Below, one piece after another: positions 8,409-16,045 of a stretch of DNA of 64,000 nucleotides. The DNA is from an uncultured Ruminococcus sp. Lineage in GTDB: Bacteria > Bacillota > Clostridia > Oscillospirales > Ruminococcaceae. The stretch covers positions 62,001 through 126,000 of the forward strand of contig UQYQ01000001.1 of the NCBI GenBank assembly GCA_900545345.1. Reading direction: 5' to 3'. A program made the position numbers and the translations under genes. Under the pieces are notes generated by a model that was given only the letters and a program-made list of their open reading frames with translations, did no database searches and was not told the DNA's origin. Positions within the stretch are counted from its first letter, which is position 1. Every line of letters starts with the position of its first letter.

Positions 8409-8919
8409 TCTACAAATCGCTATGTTTCGGGGTTTTTTCAATTTAATTCGTCGAATTAAACAACATTATGTAATATTTCATTATAATTATACTATTTGTA
8501 ATATTTATTAAAGTATTATGTCATAGTTATGCCCTATTTGACGATAAAAAGGTGTATTTTTTTGCAATTTCCTATTGTAATTAATCTTCCTTTGTGCTAA
8601 TATATGGAAGTGGAAACACATACCTAAAAAATCTGGCGATTTTGAGGTAATTTAAAATATTTTAAACACAATCCACGCTAAATCTGTGAAATTTTCTTTT
8701 ATTCAGATTTATTAGCACTTTTACACATCAAAAATACCTCAAAGAATTTTCGGATTAAAATCCGGCGAGCGAAAGAACTGCCCTTTAATCAAGACTCTTC
8801 TTTGGGAAAAAGATACCACTATTCAAGTTGATGACTTTGCTCTTAAATTATCAAGTCAAAAACTATGTTTCTCTGAATTATGGTATACAAAAATTTAACA
8901 TTAAGGAGCGGTAAATACA
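8409..8919 (+). other. Intergenic region spoIVB-spo0A with nested inverted repeats
   Basis: 511 bases without a gene. It holds a perfect 19-base palindrome TTTAATTCG-T-CGAATTAAA at 8442-8460, which contains a CGTCGAA, one base from the 0A box TGTCGAA. A possible sigma-A promoter (TTGTAA, 17 bases, TAATAT) lies at 8575-8603. Three exact inverted repeats follow: GTGCTAATA 8594-8602 with TATTAGCAC 8710-8718; AAATCTG 8680-8686 with CAGATTT 8704-8710; TTTGAGGTA 8641-8649 with TACCTCAAA 8735-8743. A local CGGAT/ATCCG hairpin is at 8751-8764. The first and third pairs cross and the first overlaps the second, so they would be alternatives or a pseudoknot. Function unknown; control of spo0A is a natural guess. 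Confidence 0.5.
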
Positions 8920-9738
8920 ATGAGGAGCAGAATAAAAATACTACTAGGCGATGACAGCAAGGATTTCGGAGTTAATTTCGCAAGCCTGCTAAGAAACAAA
9001 GGATTTTATGTAATTGCAAGACCAAAGGACGGACTAATCTTATTTGACGCTATTAAAAATGAAACACCGGATATAGTAATTATGGATGTAATCATGCCTA
9101 ATCTGAACGGAGCTGACCTTGTCGAAAAATTCAACCACACACCATACAAGAAGCCACACTTCATTGTATGTACTTCTTACTCGGATCCATATTTAGAAAA
9201 AACAGCTTTTGAAAAAGGAATTGAGTGCTATATTCGCAAGCCGGTTGACATCGACTATCTGGCAAAGCGTATAAATGAACTTATGGGAATTGAAGAAGTC
9301 CCTGCCGTTGAAGAAATTGATGTTACTAAGTCATATGATTTGGTTTCACTTGAAATTGCTGTAACGGAAATTATTCATCAGGTCGGCGTTCCTGCTCATA
9401 TCAAAGGTTATCACTATTTACGGGAAGCAATTATGCTGTCCGTTCAGAACAGGGAAATGCTTGACTGCGTGACAAAAGTGTTATATCCTACAGTTGCAAA
9501 ACGATTTAACACAACAGCATCAAGGGTTGAGCGTGCAATCAGGCATGCAATTGAAATAGCATGGGACAGAGGAGATATAGAAACTTTAAATTCATTCTTC
9601 AGGTATACAGTAAATGTCGAAAAAGGAAAACCTACAAACAGCGAATTTATAGCACTTATCACTGATAAAATCTCTCTGAAACTCAAAGCTCAAAACAGAA
9701 ATATTGCAAACAATTTTTCCAAAACACCATTAGTTTAA
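8920..9738 (+). CDS. spo0A: Sporulation master regulator Spo0A
   Basis: 272 residues, normal family length. Residues 1-125 are a receiver domain: acidic pocket Asp11/Asp12, phospho-acceptor Asp56 in IVIMDVIMP, the switch Thr/Ser in VCTSYSD (about 85) and Lys107 in YIRKPVD. Residues 150-260 are the Spo0A-specific DNA-binding domain with the near-invariant segments [44 protein letters not shown] and a closing [12 protein letters not shown]. Phosphorylated Spo0A binds TGTCGAA boxes and commits the cell to sporulation. ATG with AAGGAG nine bases upstream. This gene, with spoIVB, shows the organism is an endospore former or recent descendant. Monocistronic, closed by a strong terminator. Confidence 0.97.
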   Translation: MRSRIKILLGDDSKDFGVNFASLLRNKGFYVIARPKDGLILFDAIKNETPDIVIMDVIMPNLNGADLVEKFNHTPYKKPHFIVCTSYSDPYLEKTAFEKGIECYIRKPVDIDYLAKRINELMGIEEVPAVEEIDVTKSYDLVSLEIAVTEIIHQVGVPAHIKGYHYLREAIMLSVQNREMLDCVTKVLYPTVAKRFNTTASRVERAIRHAIEIAWDRGDIETLNSFFRYTVNVEKGKPTNSEFIALITDKISLKLKAQNRNIANNFSKTPLV

Positions 9739-9763
9739 ATACCAGACTGAGTAGTATTCTGCA

Positions 9764-9797
9764 AAAAATCCACCATAAATATATGGTGGATTTTTGT
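9764..9797 (+). terminator. Terminator of spo0A
   Basis: AAATCCACCATA/TATGGTGGATTTTT stem-loop with T-run, 26 bases after the stop. Confidence 0.88.
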
Positions 9798-9944
9798 TTT
9801 AAATGCCCATATATATGAAATTTCAAACTTTAATTTAGTGCATTTAGCGAATTTTTTGCAAGTTTCTTATAATCGGCTTGCATTTTATATCATTTTGTAA
9901 TAAAATAAAGTATAATGAATTTATAACTTGTTGGAGGTTTGCAA

Positions 9945-11231
9945 ATGCAACTTAAAGATATGTCAAAAGAGAAACTTGAAGTTTTTCTTGATGAAAATAA
10001 GTTAAAGCTTGAAGAATTCAAAGCCCGGAAACTGTCGCTTAATATGGCCAGAGGAAAGCCAAGCACTCAGCAGCTTGACCTTGCAGTCAAAATGCTGGCT
10101 TCTGTAAACAGCTTTGATGCTGACTATACAGCTTCTGACGGAACAGACTGCCGAAACTACGGCGGACTTGAGGGCATCTGTGATGCTAAAGAGCTTTTTG
10201 CCCCAATGCTCGGTGTTTCAACTGATGAAATAATTATAGGCGGAAACTCAAGTCTGAATCTTATGTATGATACAATTGCAAAGGGTATTATCTTCGGTGT
10301 GAACGGCGTTGATAAACCTTGGAAAGACTATGAAAAAATCAAATGGATTTGTTTAGTTCCCGGTTATGACAGACATTTTGCAATTTGTGAAAGCTTCGGA
10401 ATTGAAATGATTAATGTTCCTCTGTATTCTGACGGGCCTGATATGGATATGATTGAAAACCTTGTTTCAAATGATGAAACTATAAAAGGCGTATGGTGTG
10501 TTCCTATGTACTCAAATCCAACAGGAATAACTTATTCAGATGAAGTGGTAAGAAGATTCGCTAACTTAAAGCCAAAAGCAAATGACTTCAGAATTTTCTG
10601 GGATAATGCATACTGTATTCATCATCTGACCGATACACCTGATAAGCTTTTGAACATTCTTGATGAATGTAAAAAGTCAGGAAATGAAGATATGGTTTAT
10701 ATTTTCGGTTCAACATCAAAAATTTCCTTTGCAGGCGGAGGAATAGCTGCCTTAGGTGCAAGCAAAAAAAATGTAGACTATCTTCTTTCACTTATGACCA
10801 TACAAACTATAGGATTTGATAAAATCAATCAGCTACGGCATGTTAAATTTTTCGGTAACTATGAAGGTCTTCAGGAACATATGAAAAAACATGCAGAAAT
10901 TATTAAACCAAAATTTGATGTATGTTTGGAAGAACTGGAAACCGAAATTACACCTTTGGGAATAGGCAGCTGGCACAGACCTCACGGCGGTTATTTCATA
11001 AGCTTTGACGCAATGGAAGGATGTGCAAAAAGAATCGTTTCACTTTGCAAAGATGCCGGCGTTGTGCTGACAGGTGCAGGAGCAACATTCCCTTACGGAA
11101 AAGACCCTAAAGATTCAAATATAAGAATTGCACCGTCATTCCCTCCTGTTGAAGAATTAAAGCAAGCCATTGAAATTTTCTGTATTGCCGTTAAAATAGC
11201 ATCTGCTGAAAAGCTTTTATCTGAAAAATAA
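9945..11231 (+). CDS. PLP-dependent aminotransferase, fold type I (PF12897 aspartate aminotransferase-like)
   Basis: About 428 residues, cytoplasmic. The sequence has the layout of the unusual class I aminotransferase group annotated as putative aspartate aminotransferase: NMARGKPSTQQLDLA near the N-terminus, RNYGGLEGICDAKELFAPMLG, the PLP-phosphate segment GGNSSLNLMYD, the aspartate-type VPMYSNPTGITYSDE and the lysine segment GSTSKISFAGGGIAA (the Lys would form the internal aldimine). The C-terminal Arg in DSNIRIAPSFPP is the likely carboxylate anchor. The amino donor cannot be read from the sequence. ATG at 9945 is chosen over an in-frame TTG at 9939 because TTGGAGG ends 7 bases before the ATG and 1 before the TTG. 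Single gene between terminators. Confidence 0.85.
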   Translation: MQLKDMSKEKLEVFLDENKLKLEEFKARKLSLNMARGKPSTQQLDLAVKMLASVNSFDADYTASDGTDCRNYGGLEGICDAKELFAPMLGVSTDEIIIGGNSSLNLMYDTIAKGIIFGVNGVDKPWKDYEKIKWICLVPGYDRHFAICESFGIEMINVPLYSDGPDMDMIENLVSNDETIKGVWCVPMYSNPTGITYSDEVVRRFANLKPKANDFRIFWDNAYCIHHLTDTPDKLLNILDECKKSGNEDMVYIFGSTSKISFAGGGIAALGASKKNVDYLLSLMTIQTIGFDKINQLRHVKFFGNYEGLQEHMKKHAEIIKPKFDVCLEELETEITPLGIGSWHRPHGGYFISFDAMEGCAKRIVSLCKDAGVVLTGAGATFPYGKDPKDSNIRIAPSFPPVEELKQAIEIFCIAVKIASAEKLLSEK

Positions 11232-11243
11232 TATTTAAAATCA

Positions 11244-11283
11244 AGCCTGCCGAAAATTCAAACTCGGCAGGCTGACATTTTCG
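11244..11283 (+). terminator. Terminator of the aminotransferase gene
   Basis: Ten-base perfect stem AGCCTGCCGA/TCGGCAGGCT; the following T-run is weak. Confidence 0.7.
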
Positions 11284-11421
11284 GAATAAAAAATGCTTTT
11301 AATAAGTAAACATTTACTTAATTACAATGCAACTAAAAGCAATATATTGTGCAATATTGCTAATTTTTCTTTAAGTTATATTTCATAATAAACAATTTTA
11401 TTTTTTTTGTTGTTTTTCTCT

Positions 11422-11449
11422 TTGCAATTGTAATAATTTATGTTAGAAT
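11422..11449 (+). promoter_or_regulatory. Promoter of mgsA
   Basis: TTGCAA, 16 bases, TAGAAT, about 50 bases before the TTG start of mgsA. Confidence 0.6.
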
Positions 11450-11498
11450 GTGTATTAAAGGGGTTTTATGCTCTAAATAAATCAAAGGGGGAATTGCC

Positions 11499-11906
11499 TT
11501 GAATATTGCGTTAATAGCTCATGACAAGAAAAAAGAACTTATGGTGCAGTTTTGTATTGCCTATTGCGGTATTTTAAGCCGGCATAACCTATGTGCAACT
11601 GGTACAACAGGCAAACAAGTTGCAGAAGCCACAGGACTTCGCATACAAAAATATCTAAGCGGTGCTCAAGGCGGTGATGAACAGATTTCTGCCAGAATTT
11701 CATGCAATGAAATTGACCTGCTGTTATTTTTCAGAGATCCTATTACTCCTCAGCCTCACGAACCTAATGAAGCCAATCTTTTAAGGCTCTGCGATGTTCA
11801 CAACATACCTGTTGCTACAAATACAGCAACAGCAGAAGCACTGATTCATGCGCTTGAACGGGGTGATTTAGATTGGCGTGACATTGTTAATCCTACAAAA
11901 CGCTAG
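11499..11906 (+). CDS. mgsA: Methylglyoxal synthase
   Basis: 135 residues, cytoplasmic. Converts dihydroxyacetone phosphate to methylglyoxal and phosphate, an overflow bypass of lower glycolysis. The full family signature is present: ALIAHDKKK at the start (Asp9 is a catalytic-site residue), the phosphate loop ATGTTGKQ near 38, [14 protein letters not shown] near 57 (Gly-Gly-Asp with the second catalytic Asp), [25 protein letters not shown] (His and Arg contacts) and NTATAEAL near the end. The TTG start has GGGGG seven bases upstream; no ATG fits the conserved N-terminus. The hisS T-box leader begins about 30 bases after the stop without an obvious terminator, so read-through into the leader is possible. 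Confidence 0.95.
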   Translation: MNIALIAHDKKKELMVQFCIAYCGILSRHNLCATGTTGKQVAEATGLRIQKYLSGAQGGDEQISARISCNEIDLLLFFRDPITPQPHEPNEANLLRLCDVHNIPVATNTATAEALIHALERGDLDWRDIVNPTKR

Positions 11907-11937
11907 GCAGAATCAGAAATTTAACACAAATAATTAA

Positions 11938-12165
11938 AAGCGATGATTAGAAGAGTAATAAGCTGTTTCAACTCAGAGAGAGTGTATATGGTGAAAACAC
12001 TTTTGAAATAACTTATGAAAGACACCTATGAGTTCCCGTTTGAATAAAAAGGACGGGCGTTACCTGCGTTAAAGGACACGAGTGGTTCAGATAAAAATTA
12101 TCCGAACAATTAGGGTGGTATCACGATTATTACGGTCGTCCCTTTGGGGCGGCCTTTTATTTTTA
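11938..12165 (+). promoter_or_regulatory. T-box riboswitch controlling hisS-aspS (overlapping Asp/His specifier)
   Basis: Leader of about 230 nt. The T-box AGGGTGGTATCACG is at 12112-12125. The terminator GGTCGTCCC/GGGGCGGCC followed by TTTTATTTTT is at 12134-12163 and would compete with the antiterminator. Stem I shows AGTA of the loop-E side at 11954-11957 and ATAAG/CTTAT above the specifier loop. GACAC is at 12021-12025 in the specifier region, just after ATGAAA. Uncharged tRNA binding the specifier and T-box would allow transcription. GACAC contains GAC (Asp) and CAC (His), the two amino acids of the operon's synthetases. Which codon is used, or both, is inference. Confidence 0.93.
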
Positions 12166-12187
12166 CAATAAGAAACGGAGGACTATT

Positions 12188-13498
12188 ATGGCAAAATCAA
12201 CTGTACAAAGACCGAGAGGAACACAAGATGTTACTCCAAACGAGGTGTACAAATGGCATACCATAGAAAAGATTTGCAGAGAAACGGCTGAAGGGTTCGG
12301 ATTTAAAGAAATAAGAACACCTACATTTGAAGACACAGGACTTTTTGTGCGTTCAGTCGGTGACACAACAGATGTTGTTCAAAAGGAGATGTATACTGTT
12401 TCTGCAAAAGGCGATTCTACATTCACATTAAAACCTGAGGGAACTGCAGGAGTTATCCGTGCAATGCTGGAAAACGGAATACTCAACGAAGGTATTCCTC
12501 AAAAAATATTTTATATAACCCCTTGCTTCCGACACGAAAAGCCTCAGGCTGGCAGACTGAGAGAATTTCACCAATTCGGCTGTGAAATGATCGGTCCTTC
12601 ATCGCCGTCAGCTGACGCAGATATTATTGCTTTAGCAAAAAGTGTTATTGACAGATTGGGTATCAAAGATGTTTCACTTCACTTAAATTCAATAGGCTGC
12701 CCGGAATGCAGAGCAAAATATCACCAGGCACTCAAAGAATATTTTTCAGACAGAAAAGACGAACTTTGTCATACCTGCCAGGAAAGATTAGAAAAAAATC
12801 CTATGCGAATTTTAGACTGCAAATCACCTGTTTGCTCGGAAATTGCAAAAGACGCGCCTGTTATATTAGATTATCTGTGTGAAGAGTGTGACACACACTT
12901 TAAAAAGCTTCAGCAAAATTTAGCGTCAATGGGCATTGAATTTGTTATTGATACAAAAATCGTAAGAGGACTTGACTATTATACAAAAACAGTATTTGAA
13001 TTTATTACAGATTCTATTGGCTCACAGGGGACTGTTCTAGGCGGAGGAAGATATGACGGTCTTGTTGAAGAACTCGGCGGTCAGTCTGTTCCTGCACTCG
13101 GCTTCGGTTCGGGAATCGAAAGACTTCTGCTGACTATGGAAAACTCAGGCTGTGACTTTATAGAGAAAAACACCTGCGATTTATATATAGCTTCAATGGG
13201 TGAAAAGGCTCAGCAGCATGCTGCTTCACTGGCATTGGCATTAAGGAACGAAGGCTTCTTTACAGAATATGACCTCATGGGAAGAGGCTTAAAAGCCCAG
13301 ATGAAATATGCAAATAAAATAGACGCTAAATTCACTCTTGTTTTAGGTGACAATGAACTTGAAACAAAACAAGCTAAACTAAAGCAAATGGATACAGGTG
13401 AGGAAATCTCAATAACACTTGATGAAAAATTCTGCGACACTTTTTCAAATGAACTTACAAACTTTATGTTTAAAGATATTTTGCCAAATATAGATTAA
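12188..13498 (+). CDS. hisS: Histidine--tRNA ligase
   Basis: 436 residues, class II aminoacyl-tRNA synthetase. Motif 1 lies near residues 50-80 (FEDTGLFVRSVGDTTDVVQKEMY), motif 2 is FRHEKPQAGRLREFHQFGCE near 118-137, the histidine-specific RGLDYYTKTVFE (HisA) is near 260, HisB is LGGGRYDGL near 285 and motif 3 is GFGSGIERLLL near 305. The C-terminal anticodon-binding domain covers about 335-430. A four-Cys cluster around 178-220 (CPEC, CHTC) looks like a zinc-type insertion seen in clostridial HisRS. ATG with CGGAGGA upstream. First gene of an operon with a small membrane protein and aspS, under the T-box. Confidence 0.97.
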   Translation: MAKSTVQRPRGTQDVTPNEVYKWHTIEKICRETAEGFGFKEIRTPTFEDTGLFVRSVGDTTDVVQKEMYTVSAKGDSTFTLKPEGTAGVIRAMLENGILNEGIPQKIFYITPCFRHEKPQAGRLREFHQFGCEMIGPSSPSADADIIALAKSVIDRLGIKDVSLHLNSIGCPECRAKYHQALKEYFSDRKDELCHTCQERLEKNPMRILDCKSPVCSEIAKDAPVILDYLCEECDTHFKKLQQNLASMGIEFVIDTKIVRGLDYYTKTVFEFITDSIGSQGTVLGGGRYDGLVEELGGQSVPALGFGSGIERLLLTMENSGCDFIEKNTCDLYIASMGEKAQQHAASLALALRNEGFFTEYDLMGRGLKAQMKYANKIDAKFTLVLGDNELETKQAKLKQMDTGEEISITLDEKFCDTFSNELTNFMFKDILPNID

Positions 13499-13529
13499 AA
13501 CCCTTTAAATCAAAGAAAGGACACTGTTT

Positions 13530-14033
13530 ATGTTCATTATAACCTCAAAAAAATATGAATTTGAATGTCCGTATTCTAACACAGACTTTAAAAAGAAATT
13601 CGACCGTGATATTAAAAGCTTCACACATCGCCAGCTTAGAAAGGACTGTTATCTGATGGACCTTTTCTATGGCGGAAGAAACGATAATATTATCGAAGTT
13701 CATTATCACAAATACGCTAAACGAGATCTTGACAATCCTATGTTTTACGGTAAGATATGCAAGGGCAATGATGAAAACAGCACAAAAATTTCAGGAAAGT
13801 TCAAAAGAAAAACTTCTAATCTTATTTCTTCTTTAATCATTGTTTTGTTTTGGCTGATTATTACGGTTATTACATTCACACAAAACCGGATTGCAGGGCT
13901 TGCTCTTTTAGTTATTACTTTGGCTGCGGTTTATATTTTCTTTTGGGATAACAACACCCCAAAAGAAATAAAAGAATATTTTTCAAGATATAATACACCC
14001 CCTCAATCTGAAAGCAAAAACATTGAAAGCTAA
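13530..14033 (+). CDS. Hypothetical two-helix membrane protein between hisS and aspS
   Basis: 167 residues, not recognised. The N-terminal 90 residues are soluble and basic (FKKKFDRDIKSFTHRQLRKD). Two adjacent hydrophobic segments (about 95-115 and 118-138) form a helical hairpin, and the tail is short and hydrophilic. ATG with GAAAGGA upstream; 31 bases after hisS and 20 before aspS, so it is co-transcribed under the T-box. It has no motif linking it to tRNA charging. The fold resembles small PH-like or YcxB-type membrane proteins of Firmicutes, but that is a weak comparison. Confidence 0.6.
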   Translation: MFIITSKKYEFECPYSNTDFKKKFDRDIKSFTHRQLRKDCYLMDLFYGGRNDNIIEVHYHKYAKRDLDNPMFYGKICKGNDENSTKISGKFKRKTSNLISSLIIVLFWLIITVITFTQNRIAGLALLVITLAAVYIFFWDNNTPKEIKEYFSRYNTPPQSESKNIES

Positions 14034-14053
14034 AAAAGAAAGGTATGATAAAT

Positions 14054-15832
14054 GTGAAATTAGACACTATGAACGGACTCAGAAGAACACATTACTGCGG
14101 CGAAGTTCCAAATGAAGAATGTGAAGTCGTTGTATGCGGATTTGTTCAGAAAATAAGAGATTTAGGCAATCTGATTTTTATTGATTTAAGAGACAGAACA
14201 GGAATTGTTCAGCTTTCGTTTAACGACTCTACTGATAGAAAAATTTTTGAAAAAGCCGGAAGCTGTCATGCAGAATATGTGCTCATGGCTAAAGGCAATG
14301 TAAAAAAACGCGAAAGCGTAAACAAAGAAATCAAAACCGGTGAAATCGAGATAATGGTAACAGATTTAAGAATTCTTTCAAAAGCTGAAACCCCGCCTTT
14401 TGAGGTTTCAAAAACAGATAAAGTAAACGACGAGCTAAAGCTAAAATACAGATATCTTGATTTAAGAAATGAAAAGCTTCAAAGAAATCTTATTATGCGT
14501 CACAATATATCAAAATGTGCCAGAGAATATTTCTACGACAACGGATTTATCGAGATTGAAACTCCTATGATGATAAAGTCAACTCCTGAGGGTGCAAGGG
14601 ACTATATAGTTCCTTCCCGTGTTCATGAGGGAAAGTTCTATGCACTTCCTCAGTCACCTCAGATTTATAAACAGCTTTTAATGGTTTCGGGCTATGACAG
14701 ATATATTCAGCTGGCAAGATGCTTCCGTGATGAAGACCTTCGTGCTGACAGACAGCCTGAATTTACACAAATTGACCTTGAAATGTCTTTTGTCGATGTT
14801 GATGACCTGCTGTCTATGGGTGAGGGTTTTGTTAAAAAGCTTTTTAAGGATGTTTTAGATGTTGATATTCCTTTACCGCTTCCTAGACTAACCTTCGCAG
14901 ACGCTATGTCGAGATACGGTTCAGACAAGCCGGATACAAGATTCGGAATGGAAATTCAGGATATTTCAGAAACTGTAAGTGATATTGATTTTATCGTATT
15001 CAAAAACGCACTGGAAAACAGCGGAAGCGTAAGGGCAATTGTCGCTAAAAACGCAGCGGGTGTATATACAAGAAAAGAAATAGACAAGCTCACAGAACAT
15101 GCAAAAGGTATTGGTGCTAAAGGGCTTGCTTATATTCGTTGGAACGATGACGAGCCTAATTGCTCATTTAAAAAATTCTTAAAGGACGGAGATCTTGAAA
15201 AAATTCTTTCGACATTAAGTGCCGAAAAAGGTGATGTTGTTTTAATCGTTGCTGATAAAAATAAGATCGTTCTCCCTACTCTTGGTGCACTTCGTCTTCT
15301 GGTCGCAAAAAAACTTGGTATAATTCCTAATGGCTATAACTTCCTGTGGATAACCGAAATGCCGTTTTTCGAGCAGGATGAAGAAACCGGCGAATGGATT
15401 GCTATGCATCACCCGTTCACAATGCCGTTAGAAGAATGCATTCCAATGCTTGACTCAGACCCTGCAAATGTTCGTGCCAAAGCATTCGACTTGGTTTTGA
15501 ACGGCACAGAGCTTTCATCAGGCTCTATGAGAATAACAGATTTTGAGCTTCAGCAGAAGATGTTTGAAGCACTTGGTATGACCGATGAAGAAATTGACGC
15601 AAAATTCGGTTTCTTAGTTGACGCATATCGCTATGCTTCACCTCCTCACGGCGGAATGGGAATAGGACTTGACAGACTTGCTATGATAATGTGCGGTGCT
15701 GAATCACTCCGTGATGTCGTTGCATTCCCTAAAGTTCAGAATGCAAGTGAACTCATGAGTGCCTGCCCTGCTGAGGTTGACGAAAAGCAACTGGAAGAGC
15801 TTCATATTAAAACTGTTTCAGCAGATAACTAA
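14054..15832 (+). CDS. aspS: Aspartate--tRNA ligase
   Basis: 592 residues, class II synthetase of the bacterial type. An N-terminal OB-fold anticodon domain (1-110, LIFIDLRDRTGIVQLSF) comes first. The catalytic core has motif 1 near 165-180 (FIEIETPMMIKSTPEGARDY), motif 2 FRDEDLRADRQPEFTQIDLEMSF near 218-240, the bacterial GAD insertion (about 285-415) and motif 3 GGMGIGLDRLAMIM near 530. Charges tRNA-Asp in the cytoplasm; no gatCAB is nearby. The GTG at 14054 is preferred because the SD AAAGAAAGG ends 10 bases upstream; the ATG at 14045 has only one base of spacing but would add just three residues. Last gene of the hisS operon. Confidence 0.96.
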   Translation: MKLDTMNGLRRTHYCGEVPNEECEVVVCGFVQKIRDLGNLIFIDLRDRTGIVQLSFNDSTDRKIFEKAGSCHAEYVLMAKGNVKKRESVNKEIKTGEIEIMVTDLRILSKAETPPFEVSKTDKVNDELKLKYRYLDLRNEKLQRNLIMRHNISKCAREYFYDNGFIEIETPMMIKSTPEGARDYIVPSRVHEGKFYALPQSPQIYKQLLMVSGYDRYIQLARCFRDEDLRADRQPEFTQIDLEMSFVDVDDLLSMGEGFVKKLFKDVLDVDIPLPLPRLTFADAMSRYGSDKPDTRFGMEIQDISETVSDIDFIVFKNALENSGSVRAIVAKNAAGVYTRKEIDKLTEHAKGIGAKGLAYIRWNDDEPNCSFKKFLKDGDLEKILSTLSAEKGDVVLIVADKNKIVLPTLGALRLLVAKKLGIIPNGYNFLWITEMPFFEQDEETGEWIAMHHPFTMPLEECIPMLDSDPANVRAKAFDLVLNGTELSSGSMRITDFELQQKMFEALGMTDEEIDAKFGFLVDAYRYASPPHGGMGIGLDRLAMIMCGAESLRDVVAFPKVQNASELMSACPAEVDEKQLEELHIKTVSADN

Positions 15833-15854
15833 ACTGAAAATTTCATATATATTT

Positions 15855-15884
15855 TAAGCGGAACTAAATTGTTCCGCTTTTTTA
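15855..15884 (+). terminator. Terminator of the hisS-aspS operon
   Basis: AAGCGGAAC/GTTCCGCTT with T-run. The identical hairpin sequence recurs after the LRR genes ending at 19374 and 20531. Confidence 0.85.
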
Positions 15885-15903
15885 TTTTAATTTTTTAAAA
15901 TTA

Positions 15904-15932
15904 GTGAGACTTTTTGCTTTTTAAAACGCTTA
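15904..15932 (+). promoter_or_regulatory. ECF-sigma-type promoter A (subtilase-LRR1 unit)
   Basis: GTGAGACTTTTTG, 10 bases, CGCTTA. The -35 resembles the ECF consensus TGAAAC-TTTT, and CGCTTA sits at the -10 distance. Sequence and spacing are the same as upstream of the ECF sigma gene itself (50738-50766). Confidence 0.7.
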
Positions 15933-16045
15933 ATTAACAGTAACTAGTAAATATAATAAATAATTAACATAATATATTTCAAATATAGAGTAATTAATGG
16001 TATTATATAGCAGTTGCTGATTAAACTGACAGAGGATGTGTTGAC

